Shown here piece after piece: positions 46,553-58,624 of a stretch of DNA of 64,000 nucleotides. The notes beneath the pieces are model-generated. The model made no database searches and was not told the origin of the DNA. It was given only the letters and a program-made list of their open reading frames with translations. How positions within the stretch are numbered: the first letter of the stretch is position 1; each line of letters opens with the position of its first letter. Position numbers and translations under genes: made by a program. Source of the stretch: Copromyces sp. CBS 386.78 (lineage: Eukaryota; Ascomycota; Sordariomycetes; Sordariales; Sordariaceae); assembly GCA_030685235.1 (NCBI GenBank), contig MU839114.1, forward strand, positions 310,001 through 374,000, in the 5' to 3' direction.

Positions 46553-48437
46553 ATGGCCTCTCCCGCGTTTCCCCGGAGGCATCTTGATGCAACAACAGGC
46601 AGAGAAGTCGTCTACTGCTATGGCTGCGAAAACGAGTGGTATCGCGATGACTACCCCCATCTGGACCTTGAATGCCCCAGCTGTCACAATGATTTCGTAC
46701 AGATTGTGGGTTCCCCCATCTACCGCCCAGCTATCTCTACCTATGCTAACCTTTCCACAGGTCGAACCCGACAACGACCCCCGGCCAGGTGTCCAACAAC
46801 AAGGTCCCCGTTCAGACTCAGACCCGGACGAAGATGACATAGATGAATACTTTGCGAGTCGAGATGGTCCCGGGTCCTTCTTTATGCGGCGATCGGTATA
46901 CCACTCGCCAGATAGTCCGTTCCAAAGCCCTTTCAACCGTTCAAGTGGGACCGGCGTTGAGGATCTCGACAGCAGTCCGGACCGGCTCCGTGCCCGTCCA
47001 GATGATTCTGCCGAGGCCGTTGCGTCGCGGTTCGCCGATATGTTTGCCGAGTTAGGCGGCGTGAGGGTTTCGGGGCAACAAGCACGCAGCATGTTTGGGA
47101 CACAGCCACGGATACAGCGTACAACGTTCACTAGGTCTGACGGCGGCGTGGCTAGCGTCACCTTCACGACAACGACAACTACAGGAGGCGCACCGGGAGA
47201 CGGGCCGGAAGTGCCCGCTTTTGACACGTATGTTCGCTCGCGACATGGCAATCCTGGAATCCGCAGACACGCAATCATTGTTGTGACTAATGGGAGGGCT
47301 AACTCTAATGGTGATGGCAGTCTGTTTAGGGGTCTCTTTGGCAACATTCCGTCGCCGGGTGCAGAAGACCCCAGTGGTGGTCCGGGCCAAGGCGGTGGTC
47401 AACGAGGGCCTCCTGGGTTTGCCGCTGGCCTGCAGGAGTTCATCGCTTCGTTGCTGAACCCGCAGGCGGCGGTCCATGGCGATGCCGTATATACCCAGGA
47501 AGCACTCGACCGCATCATAACGACTCTCATGGAGGCTAACCCTCAATCCAATGCGGCTCCTCCAGCAACACAAGCGGCCATCGAGAAATTGCCCAAGAAG
47601 ATCCTCGACGAGCAGATGGTTGGTCCAGAGGGTAAAGCCGAATGCACCATCTGCATAGACGACATGTACAAGGGCGACGAGGCCACCGTGCTACCGTGTA
47701 AGCATTGGTTCCACGGGGAATGCGTCACCCTATGGCTTAAGGAGCACAACACGTGCCCTATCTGCCGGATGCCGATCGAGGGCAATAATCCATCCGGGAG
47801 CAACAACCACGGCCACAACTTCCAACCGTCCGAACCACGCCCAGAAGCCAACACCAGTTCTTCATCAGTATTTGCTTCCGCATCCGCGCCAGGACGAAAC
47901 ACCTTTGAATCAGTCAACCCCTTTGGATCACAAAGCCATTCGGCCACAGACCGACTTCGGCGCAGCGAACAGGAGAGAGAAGAGCGTCTCGAGCGGATCC
48001 GTAACGCGGCTGGCGTTAGACGCACCGACTCTCAGGGGCAATCTGAGGGTATCTCGCGCCGCACTTCACACTCGCCTCCCAGCCGCGAGAACTCCAGTTT
48101 CAACATGCGACCACGTGTTAGGGACCCGTCGCCACCGAGAGATAGGGGAACCTCGACGGCCTGGCAGAACACGAGCAGCGGAAATTCGCAGAACAACGTT
48201 AACAGCAGGTACAGCGGCGGACTCCCCAACTTCTGGGGCCGCAGTAACAGTAATAGCGGGGAGGGAAGCTCACGAAACCGTGAAGCGGATGGACAAGGTG
48301 AGGGAGGAGGACAGCAGGAGCAACAACAACAGAGCTCGAGTTCTGGGAATGGCCCGCTAGGGTGGCTTAGGGACCACTTTAGCCGGGGTTCCGGTTCTGG
48401 TTCCGGGTCTGATAGGGATAGGGAGCGCAGACGCTGA
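46553..48437 (+). CDS. RING-H2 E3 ubiquitin ligase, RNF126/RNF115-like
   Basis: Two exons, 46553-46705 and 46761-48437, join across a 55-nt intron with a consensus GCTAAC branch site, giving about 609 residues. The start ATG (46553) immediately precedes the conserved N-terminal zinc ribbon (residues about 19-45: VYCYGCENEW...CPSC, four cysteines), as in RNF126-type ligases. The RING-H2 finger lies at about residues 346-389 with the order C-x2-C-x14-C-x-H-x2-H-x2-C-x10-C-x2-C, all eight ligands present (CTIC, PCKHWFHGEC, CPIC). The middle has a Gly-rich hydrophobic segment (FAAGLQEFIASLLNP) that often precedes this RING. The tail, residues 395-609, is Ser/Arg/Gln-rich and disordered. Inferred role: E2-dependent ubiquitination in cytosolic or nuclear protein quality control; substrates unknown. 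Confidence 0.87.
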
Positions 48438-49807
48438 GCCTGGTGTGGGCGGTCATGGCAATGTTGAAGGGTTGATGGCTCCGTTGTATAATTGTGTTTT
48501 GAAGAATCCGCTCAAGTACACATACAGGGAAGGCAATGCAACAAGGGTTGTTGGTTCATCATGGATGGGCTTTCAGGCTTTGATGGATAGACCGTATCGT
48601 TCTAATCAGTCAGATTGGGAAATAGCCAGGTCAAATGGATAGAGGGTAAAGAGAGTATGGTACTATGCTACCTCATTGAGCAAAGCAGTGGATAGAGTGC
48701 GAAATGATATGGCAGGGTTTGTAGTATATCTGTTGTTCTTTGTCTTGACTGGTGCTCGTTTGTTGCTTGGTCGATCGGTGCGTTCCAGCCTTGCGCTGAT
48801 TTTGTCACTTTGGCTCACACCTTGGTCACTTTATCGTCTCTGAAGAGACGGACCGCGTAACTTGTATTCTTAGACCATGGTCTGCTACGATAAATACAAT
48901 TTTTATGGTAGATTTATCTACTCTTCATGGACAACAACCTGTCATTGAAATATATATCACCTCCGTCTCATTCTACCTACCGCAAAGCAAAAAGGCACAG
49001 CCTACCCAATTGTCGTAAACAAGGTTATGCTGTCATCATTTAGTGGCGTGCCCTTTCTGCCCCTCACCTTCTCCAAGCCAAGATCCCTTCCTCCCCAGAC
49101 CGAGCCAAGCGACAAAACGTGCCGGGGTTGTCGTCGTAAGCTACCCACTTTTTTTCGGTGAGGTTGGGTCAGTTCCGTGTAAGCTGATTGGTTGAATCAT
49201 GCAAATCATTGGGCGGCCTCCCGATTGAACAAGTGGGATGATGGTATTGTATTGTGGTGTTGGGGAAATGGTGTTTTCTGAAGAGCGGCCATCTGTCCTT
49301 TTTATCTTTTTGCACTTGACTTCTTAGTTGTCCTGGTTTCTTAAACCTTTTTGAGTCAGGCAGCCTTTGTTTGTTGGGACAGGTGACGAAGCTGGCTAGG
49401 TATGTACGCTAGGTTTTGTTAGGCGGTCGGTCACTCAACTGAATTTCGGACAACAGAACCGACACCCCGACCCGACCTCACGATACCCGAACTGGAGACG
49501 GTCGGTGCATCGCCACTTTGTTCAATCGGTGCCTGCCTGCTCTCACCAAGGTTCCCGACGACAGACATCCGACGCGCAATCGGCATCGGAACAGAGCGAG
49601 CACTTAGCGGTAGACGTTCTACGGTAGTTGAACGGTCCCGATCCGGCCTTCCGTGCGCTACTGCCCTGTCGCCGCCGCACCGCTCCGTGGTCACCCAGAA
49701 AAAGAATTAGGCTACCCTACCCAGCCCACATCCCCCACACCCACCCGCGACCGCTCGCAACCGCACGTTCCGGCTCCAGGACACTCGACCACAACATCAC
49801 CACCAGG
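48438..49807. other. Intergenic, no supported gene
   Basis: Normal composition. Overlapping frames at 49431-49918 on both strands are not supported outside the first exon of the next gene. Confidence 0.5.
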
Positions 49808-52210
49808 ATGCGCGGACTCAAACACACGACGCTCTTTTCAGCGCTCGTTCTGGGTAGTGTCGTTAATGGATTAGAGGGTATGCATCCCGTTACGGAACAT
49901 TCAAAATCAACTGAGTGATTCACGTTGGGCAGAACAGATTGGATGGATTTACTTCCGAGACATATATATGGCTGACTGACTGACCAACCTTTTACGCCCG
50001 GGTGATAGATGTCGCGCCAGTACTACCTGTAGCAGTCGCCGCGGCGGTCACGGTGCCTAATCCGCAGAGTTTGTATATACAGTTTATGCATCCTACTGCT
50101 AGGTCCTATGGTTATGGCCAGGATTTGGTATGTCATCGCCTTTTCCGTCTTCACTTACCAGCTTTTCCTCAATTGCTCAATCAGATCTTTTTTTTTTTAT
50201 TTTTTTTTATTTTTTTTATTTTTTTGGCGGACACTGACCTGACCATGAAAACAGGGGTTCCGCCTCGACGTCAAGCCTTCTCTCACCACCGGCGGTTGCG
50301 CCTCCCCCAACATAACCATCAATAACCAACCCCTTCTTTCGCCGCCTTCAGAAGACGGGTCGTTTGTGCTGGATAACGACATCAAGGTCCATCTTACTTG
50401 GGAATCACGTTGCTTCCCTCCCTCCGCTGATGTCCAAGACATCGATCTCGATAACGACTCTGCCACCGATACCGATGTCAACACCAACTCTGTCCCTAGC
50501 GACCACAGCAACAGAAACGGCCATGTGTTGGGGCACGTGGGTTCTAGGCAGCGCTCACAATCGGTTACGCTTAATCTGAAGAGTGTGGACGGACAGCCTG
50601 TAAAAGAAGACCTAAGTTGCACAATCTGGTTCAGACAAGAGGAACCAGTCTGGGCGTTTGGAGTAGCGGGGTGGTGCGTTGATGCGCGGGTCAGAGATGT
50701 TAGGGGGAAAGCTGGCGGGTGGGAGGTTGTGTTTGATGATGATGATGATGATGATGATGATAATAATAATAATCGTAACCTTGACAACAACGTAGTGGGA
50801 GAGGGAGAGGGAGAGGGAGAAGAAGATGGGAAAAGGGAGAGCAGGGAGGCAAGGTTGATCAGGGAAAGGAAGGAGTTCGAGAGGGAGGTGGAGTGTTTGG
50901 AGTTTCGGAGGAGCGTGGCTGAAGACCAGGAGGAAACTCGTGAGGTTCACCACGGGCATGCGCAAAAGCCGGTGATGAGCAGGGTGCACGAGGCAGCAAA
51001 CCGACAACGGCTGGAGGCCCTCTGCGCGAACCTCCCGCCGAGAGCCAACGACACCAGCACGCCGTCGGTTCATCCGCCATGGCAACTCCCGCACCACCGA
51101 CCAGCAAAACCAGCTCGTCTCCCCATCTTCCCCGGCCGGTTTTTGGACTCACCCTCGGCACCAGCCCAACAAAAGACGCTAGCTTCGCTCTACGCATCCC
51201 TCTGCGCCTCTATCCAAGCGCATCTCTCCATCCTCTCCCCGGCCCGCCTGGCCGCTTACCTGATCTTCCTGTCTCTTCCCATCTTCGCTTGCGTCTTCCA
51301 CTGCCTGCGCAGGTTACGTAACCGAAGAAGAAGGTTGGCGCAGAGAAACGGACATGAGCCTGTAGAGGCGGGAGAATCGCTTTGTCCTGGCTTTTCTGGC
51401 AGCTATGAAAGCTGTGGGGAGTGTAAGGCTAAATACTTGGCTCAGGTGCAAGCTGAATCCGGTGCTGGATCTGGGGGAAGTGATGGGGAATATGGAGGTG
51501 AGCAGGAGGGCGATGTCGGGGCGGGGGAGAAAACGGGTGAGGAAGAGGAGAAAGGGAAGGAGTCGTTGGAGGAGCTGTTAGAGGAGAAGGAGGAGGTGTC
51601 AGAGGAGAAGGAAAAGTCGGTAGAAGAGAAGGAGGAGCTGTGGTCACAGGAGAGGGGGCAGGTGTCAGAGGAAGAGGTGAATAAGTCGGAGAAAGAGAGG
51701 TTATCGGAGCAAGAGTACCAGCGCTATCGCGAGTACCACACAGTCCCAGAGGATGGGTTTGCGTTGCGGTACGAACCTGGTTCCGAGACCCAGACTATTC
51801 ACGACCATGTTGACCAGCAGGTCGTTGATGATGATGATGAGAGGGGTTGGGATGAGAGGGAGACGTTGGTTGACTCGGAAGACGAGCAGGAGAAGCAGCG
51901 CGGAGATGGAGTCGGGGAGAGTAGTGGTGAAGACAGTGGTGGAGAGGATAGTGACGATGATTTGTCCATCGGAGGCGAACTGGCGTCGTTCATGAGGGCG
52001 GCGAATTTGGTGGAGGATATGATTCGGGCTGGGGCGAGGAGAGAAGAGGGTCCAAGACCAAGATCTGAGGTCGCTCCGGTGAATGTCAGGCGGCAGACAC
52101 CTGGCACGCCTCCACCGCCGGGCTATGGGGAGGTGGTAGGGCTGAGGGGAGTTGTTGAAGATGAAGGGTTGCCGCCTCGGTATGAAGAGTATTTGAGGAG
52201 TAGAAGGTGA
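49808..52210 (+). CDS. Predicted secreted/single-pass membrane protein with acidic Glu-rich tail, unknown function
   Basis: Three exons (49808-49877, 50009-50127, 50255-52210) give about 714 residues. Exon 1 encodes a clean signal peptide (MRGLKHTTLFSALVLGSVVNG). Frame continuity across introns of 131 and 127 nt supports the model; the second intron carries long T runs before its acceptor. The lumenal part (about 24-390) contains several Cys and an N-x-T site (PNITI), and an Asp/Asn run near 223-238 encoded by GAT and AAT repeats. A hydrophobic segment at about 394-415 (AAYLIFLSLPIFACVFHCL) followed by RRLRNRRRR is a stop-transfer signal. The cytosolic tail holds a long Glu/Lys-rich region (about 470-545, predicted coiled or disordered). 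No known domain is recognised. The N-terminal exons are inferred. Confidence 0.65.
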
Positions 52211-53320
52211 CGGGCTTTCGTTTGTGGTCAGGAGTTTCTTTGGGTGTTTATGGGTAATGCTTAATGACGTGAATGAGCGCTGGGGGAAATGCTGGGGCGG
52301 ATGGTTGCTGTGGTAACGTGGAACCCGGAAGACAATATTTGGTCTGGTGCTTGGCGCTATTCCGAGATGTCCAAACAGTGGACCAGAATCGTCTTCTCCC
52401 AGGTCGTCTTTAGAACAAACCACCAAGATATTTCCTTCTTTAATGTCTCGTGAGTAGTATATCATATGGTGGCTGCTGTTACTTGCCTTTTCTGCTTTCT
52501 TTTCCCAATGCTCATGATGGTTGCGTTCTGCCCTGTCACTGCACTGACTGACGTGATGAAAAGTTCCCCGCAGCATGTGTGGCAGGTGCCGAGGCGCGCC
52601 GCGTTTCTGTCCAACGCAGAGTGATGCTGCATTCTGACCAGGCTGTGAAATCGATAGGTATTGTCACCCAACCAAGGCTTTGTCCCATCGCGGGTACAAG
52701 TCCATGACCGCGACAGCGCTGGATGCAAACTTTCATCGGTTTGGCTGGGTTGTCGATCTGTTCTCACCAAGTGAAGAAACATTCACCTGGGAACAATGTA
52801 ATGGAGGGACATAGAAGGTACCCATCACTGTGAAGGGAATCAGGTTGAGGTGAGGTTCCAGTTAAGGTTGTATCGCGCAAAAGTCCAGCTCACAGGCTGT
52901 GGAAATAACGTTGTGACCAACCACTGTAGGTAGCGAAGCGCGCGGAGGGCCCCAAGCAACTGCCCGCCCTGCCCTGTGCTACCTCTAGACTTAATCTCCA
53001 CTTCCACTTCTAATGCTGAGCCTGAGTGGTACTCCATTTTCGGGAGACGCCCAGACGTTCGATTTCAGATCCGCTTCACACTAAACTCGGTCGCTGCCAC
53101 TTTCTTTCTTTTTGCTCTTGCTCTTCTTGTCTGGTATTGGTAACTCTTCCGAAACCGACATCTTCTCGTTTATCATCCTTGCTACTCATTTGTATCCGTT
53201 GCCTACCGCCGCGTCTAGCCCGGTCCCCTTTGCAACACCAAGCTTCGTTGGCGATTTGTCCACTTTGCTGCCACAGCCCTCCTCCTCACTTTGGCCACCA
53301 CATCAGACACCTCTGACATC
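52211..53320. other. Intergenic, no supported gene
   Basis: Between the 3' end of the membrane protein gene and the start of the Ran-binding protein gene. Minus-strand frames reaching into 52462-52782 have no recognisable features. A pyrimidine-rich leader precedes 53321. Confidence 0.5.
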
Positions 53321-55035
53321 ATGGCCGACCCGACGCTAAACCAGGCCGACACCACGGATACCGTCGTCGCGCCAGTCGCCAAGGAAGACGCCGAGACCAC
53401 GGCCGCCCGCCGCGAACTGAAGCACACCTCCATATCCGAGCAAGGCCCCGCTGTAGCCCAAGATAGCGCATCAGACAATGGCACCCCTACAGCAGGATCG
53501 AAGAGGGCGACCCCAGAGCCTGCAATTGGCGACGACAAAGACACCGAGATGAAGGAGCACGTCTCGTCTCCCAAGAAGAAGCGAGCACACGACGAGCTTG
53601 ACGAGAGCAAGGACGCCAACGACGCTCAATCCGGGGACAAGGCTTCCACAGAGGAAGCCAAGTCCACCGCGGCCCAGAGTAGGACAGACAGGTCCGAGCC
53701 GGAGAAGAAGCGTGCGCGCGACGAGACAACATCGTCGGATGACGGAGTCAAGGTGGGCCATTTCACAAGCACATACATGCTAGTTGTGACTCGACTAACC
53801 CGACCGCCATTAGGAGACTACGACCTCAGTAGCTGTCGAGACAACCACCACCGACACGACTTCGAAGCCCGCCGAGCCAGCAGCAGAAGTCAAGCCCTCG
53901 ACCGAAGAAAAGCCCCAAACATCATCCTCCGCTTTTGCCCAGTCTGGCTTCGCCAAGCTCGCCAGCTCTACAACCTCTCCCTTTGGCGCCCTAGGTGGCT
54001 CGGCTGCCCCCAGCCTTTTCGGCTCTACAAACTCGGGATCCGCGTCTCCCTTCGGTACTCTCGGCGCTTCCACCACAGCAGCGGCTCCCGCGCCGCCCAA
54101 GCTCAGCTTCGGCAGCTCCGCTGCGGCACCATCGCCCTTTGCCGGCTTTAACAGCGCCAGCACCGGCTCCGTGTTCGGCGGCGGGTTTTCTAGCGGTTTC
54201 GGAAGCGGTGCGCTTGGTGGCGCCAAGCTTACAAGTTTCGGTGGAAAGCCCGGCGACACTTTGATGAGCAGCAAGCCTGCCAAGCCTTTTGGTGCGCCAG
54301 AGAGTGACGCGGAAGAAACCGAAGAAGAGGGTGATAACGATAAGGAGGATGCGGGGTCGGACGAGGAGAAGGAGGGCGAGAACGATGAGGCCAAGACTGC
54401 GGCGGAGGAAGAGAAGAAGCTAAAGTTGCGAAAGGGTAAGTTTGAGTGATCTGGGACATCTGAGTCGCATTATTCTGTGCGGTAATGCTAACTTGCGATA
54501 AGTCGTTGTCGATGACGGCGAGGGCGAGGATGCCACGCTACTAGCGGTGCGCGCCAAGATCTTCGTTATGGAGAAGGGTGTCGGCTGGAAGGAGAGGGGG
54601 GCCGGCATGCTCAAAGTCAACGTGCCCAAAGCGAGCGTTGAGCGAGATCACAACGGCAACTGGGACTCTACTTCCTTCGACGCCTCAGCGCTGGTAGAGG
54701 ACAGTGGTGATGGAGAGGCCGGCGGCGGTGGCGGCCGCAAGAGTGTCCGTCTCGTCATGCGCCAAGACCATACCCTCCGTGTGATTCTCAACACGGCGAT
54801 TGTACCGGCAATGACGTTTGTTGTGACTAAGAAGCTCAAGGCGGCATATGTGCTGTTTACGGCGTTTGAGGGTACGGAGCCGAGACAGGTGCAGGTTAAG
54901 GTACGTGGGATCATGTTCCCAGTGTATGTTGAAAAGGATCATGCTAACCATGACTGTGTACAGCTGAGCGAGGCCAACGCTACCGCCTTCAAGAGCCTTA
55001 TGGACCTCATACAGAAGGAGCTTTCCGACGAGTAG
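53321..55035 (+). CDS. Ran-binding protein, Yrb2/RanBP3-like, with FG repeats
   Basis: Four exons (53321-53752, 53814-54435, 54503-54900, 54964-55035) give about 507 residues. The N-terminal 150 residues are charged, with two basic clusters (SPKKKRAHDE near 84 and EKKRARDE near 128) that should act as nuclear localisation signals. The middle (about 190-300) carries FG-type motifs (SPFGALGG, SLFGST, SPFGTLG, SVFGGGF). An acidic stretch leads into a RanBD1 domain from about 352 to the end (FVMEKGVGWKERGAGMLKVN, SVRLVMRQDHTLRVILN, ending LMDLIQKEL). This order matches Yrb2/RanBP3, a nuclear cofactor that promotes Crm1-dependent export with RanGTP. The last intron (54901-54963) is 63 nt and open in frame, so a retained form would add 21 residues inside the domain; splicing restores the canonical fold. 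Confidence 0.87.
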
Positions 55036-56289
55036 AAGTTGAAAAGAACCTCTATACGGCGTTTTTTCCCGCCTAGACGAGAGCGAAGTCGGGCTTTTGA
55101 GACAGACGGCATCGAGACTATGCTCATTTTACTTGGTCCGTGAGCGTCGTGGAATGGATAGGCGAACGAGTGGATATCAGAAGGCTGAGGTGATAGTTGG
55201 TGAAGGAGGCACGAAAATACCAGGGCGGTCACCTCTTTTTCTTTGGAGGGACTGGCTCGCTTGCATTTCATGTTATTGCGGGACTCTTCACAAAGGCGTA
55301 TCTCGTGTTGCCACAAGAGTAGGGGGCGCTTCGATTCCTGATATCGATTCTGTGTTACTACAGTAGATGAGTGCGAGGAAGATATACCGAGCACTGATTA
55401 CAGTTAGATAGAGGTATAGGATCCGCCAAGTTTTTCCAAACCACTTGATGCCTACATTTCGTCTTCTCCTTGTTAAGCCCATGTTGCTAGGTCCGCAACC
55501 AATGGGAGCCAAAAACGGTAGCCACCTGGTGAAGCTTCGACACCCAAAATTGACTGGGACTATATACCCGGCCAAGTCTTGGTTAGCGATACGTTTTACC
55601 TTTTTTCGTTTCATTCTCCGGTCGAAAGTGGGGTTTCTTTACCTTGCGATGTGTGTGGAACGAAGAGAAGGCTGGTCGGGAAGAACACGATTTGAAGCTC
55701 CAAGTTCTCAAATTTCCTCATTCAATAATGACCACTCTTCAATCACTTTTTCCGCCCAACGTTTCTTGCCCATCGATCCTCAGATACATGACCGAACGAC
55801 CACGATTCGCTCTGCATGTCCTTCATCGTTGCAATGCGCTCCTTCACCCCATGAAACCGACCTTTTCAGTGATGTCCAATAGGAATCCTCCATTTCCAGC
55901 TCATCATGAAAATAGGCACCATGGCTGTGCAAAGATGCAACCTTGGGGCTCCATCAGGCTGCATGGGCTAAAAACTGTCAAGATCTATTAAAGCCCCCGA
56001 GTAGCAGGCATGAACAGACAACTCGACAACTTCACAAGCGATTTGTGCCGAAGTCTCTTGAATAGGGGCAAACGGACTCTTGTTCGCACCCAAGGTATGC
56101 ATCCCATCGAAAGTGTTTACGTGTGTCGGCTGTGCGTTAACTGGTGAAACCATTACAGTACTTCGCTAAAGCCTCACTTCTCCAAAGTCACTCGGGGTCT
56201 TAAGCTTTTGTCACAACAATCCCGTTTGGTCTCTGCCTCTTTGCGTCTTTAACACGCTCCCGTAACCGGCCGGACCGGTTCTCGACAAG
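55036..56289. other. Intergenic, no supported gene
   Basis: Normal composition with modest open frames (for example 55445-55882) that lack domains or splice support. It probably contains the 3' UTR of the Ran-binding gene and the promoter of the PNP-NACHT gene. Confidence 0.5.
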
Positions 56290-58624
56290 ATGGCAACCGA
56301 ACGGACTGGTAACCCCAGGTCCCATAGAGAATACACCATAGGCTGGATTTGCGCACTCGCCAAAGAACAGACAGCAGCAGCGGCCATGCTGGATGTCCGT
56401 CATGGTCCTCTGCCAAAAGCAGCAAACGACACCAATTCCTATATCCTGGGTTCAATAAGCGGGCACAACATCGTCATTGCCTGCCTCCCGATGGGCGAAA
56501 CCGGCACAAATGCAGCAGCAACTGTGGTTGCCCGGATGCTGTCCACGTTTCCATCAATCAGGTTCGGATTGCTGGTTGGTATTGGTAGCGGTATACCCAA
56601 GCATGATGTCCGCCTCGGAGATGTTGTCGTGAGCGTGCCTACAGATCACTTTCCTGGCGTGGTTCAGTGGGATATGGGGAAGGCTTTACAGCACCAGGGT
56701 GCCACTACCTTCAAGCGGACAGGCTCCTTGGATAGACCGCCCGTCGCCCTACTCACAGCATTGAACCAACTTGTAACTGAGCATGACTTGGAGGGATCTC
56801 GAATCCCAGAATTCTTCAAGGAGCTGGAGACAACCAACCCGAAATTTGCCTCCAAATATCTCCGATCTGGCTCTCTCAAGGACGTGTTGTTCGCACCCGA
56901 CTGTGCGCACAACGAAACAGGCAGAGCGGATGGTTGCAACGGTTGTGATACGTCCAAGATTATCACGAGGAAGCCGCGGCCAATGGAGATACACTACGGG
57001 CTGATCGCCTCTGGCAACCAACTCATCAAAAATGCCATGGTCCGTGACCGGATCGACAATGACCTCGACAGCCGTGTACTCTGCGTTGAGTTGCATGCAG
57101 CGGGATTGATGAACAGCTTCCCTTGCCTTGTCATACGGGGAATTTGTGACTATGCAGACTCGCATGATAATAAGATATGGGAGGAATACGCGGCTGCTGT
57201 TGCTGCTGCCTACGCAAAGGAGCTTCTGGAAGTAGTCCAACCGGCAGATGTTCGTCGAGAACGAGCAGCAAGGGATTTACCTGAGCTCAAGAATGCTCTC
57301 AGTAAAGGTCAGCCGCGTTTATCCGAGTTACCTCCTTACACGACATCAGTATGGGTGTCTGGTCAGAGATCGCTCGTACTTTGAGTTTCATCAGAATTCT
57401 ATATCCTTTTTCCCTCAGCCGATCGTCATCGTGCGCGGCACATCCACATTTCTTTTCCGCAACTTGACACCATTATAGCTTAGTGTTCGAATATATCCTG
57501 ACCTCAAACCAGTATGTGAGATACTTGACACAGCAGCAAGAACTGTGAATGCTATTTGGGCTACTATCGATTCTAGCCAAAAACAGAACGAAAAGTCCAG
57601 GGTGCTTGACTGGCTTACAGACATACAATCTGGACCACAACACAGTCTTCCTCGGGATGAACAACAACCAGGCACCGGTAACTGGTTCCTCGATTCGACG
57701 GAGTACCAAACATGGAGAGATGAGGATGTGAAGGTGCTGTTCTGCGAAGGCATCCCAGCAGCGGGGAAAACGATCTTACCTTCTATGGTTATCGAACATT
57801 TAGCGAATGTCTCCCAATCTCAGGCCGGGGAAACTGAAGTCGCTTATGTCTACCGTGACTACAGACATCAGGACGAACAAACTGCCATCGGATCTATTTC
57901 AAGTCTCATAAAGCAGCCATGTTTCTCAAGGGGGTCTTTGCTTCCCGCTGTGAGAGCGCTCCAGGAAAAATGCGCGAGGGTATTGCTCCGTCATAAGGAC
58001 AAAGCGGGCATTGCCAAAGCCAGCCTGCAGAGATTGTTCGAGCTGGCTTATGAGAGTGGTTCACAAGCTCATAAAAAAGTATACCGAATGCTGATGAAGC
58101 AGCAGGGGATTCCGCTCGAGACACTGCCCATCGAGCAGCCGCGTGCTTGGATAGAGAAAGAAATGCACAAGAGTCAAGCGCTGGATGGATCAATCAGTGA
58201 TGATGCAGGGTCTCGCAAATCGTCCGGTGTTTCATTGCTTACCGATTCGGTATGCACAGCAAGGACGATGACTTCGACATCGGGGGAAACGTTACCGGAC
58301 TCACAGCAAGCATCACCAGCGGCGTTACCAGAGAATCGGTTACCAAAAGTTTCGGTATCAGAGGATGCATTGCACGAGGAAGCAACGTCAGTGGAAGCAA
58401 TACCAGCTGATGCAATTCCAGCTGGACCAAGCACCGCCAGTTGCGGCAACCACCAGGGAAAGCACCAGCAGTGGATATTCCACCACAGGAAGCATCGCCA
58501 ACCAAACGGTGGAAAGAACCATCAGCGGCCGGCTCACAAAGAAGAGGTCGATCGATCATACACCACAAAACGAAAATCCTCTGGAGGAAGAGGAAAAATC
58601 CGCCAAATAGAAAGGTTTACCTGA
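56290..58624 (+). CDS. Shortened PNP-NACHT (NLR-like) protein, possibly decaying
   Basis: The first exon encodes a nucleoside-phosphorylase-like domain (about residues 15-315): YTIGWICALAKEQ, VGIGSGIP near 97-103, LGDVVVS, and FPCLVIRGICDYADSH. In this family a Glu-Met-Glu-Ala-Ala-Gly motif is usual; here it reads ELHAAG (267-272), so the second Glu is His. A second exon starts near 57513 by the best-fitting splice (GTAAAG donor at 57302), though this intron is uncertain. It carries the WFLDSTEYQTW linker and a P-loop, GIPAAGKT, near 417-424, typical of fungal NACHT NTPases. The sequence then departs from the family before Walker B, and no ankyrin, TPR or WD repeats follow. Such proteins are usually over 1000 residues and act in non-self recognition. 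The C-terminal ~70 codons look more protein-like in another frame, hinting at a frameshift near 58400. Confidence 0.6.

Noticed and set aside
51701..52576. 291-codon minus-strand frame
   Set aside because: Antisense of the exon of the membrane protein gene; its open state follows from the codon bias of the plus-strand gene.
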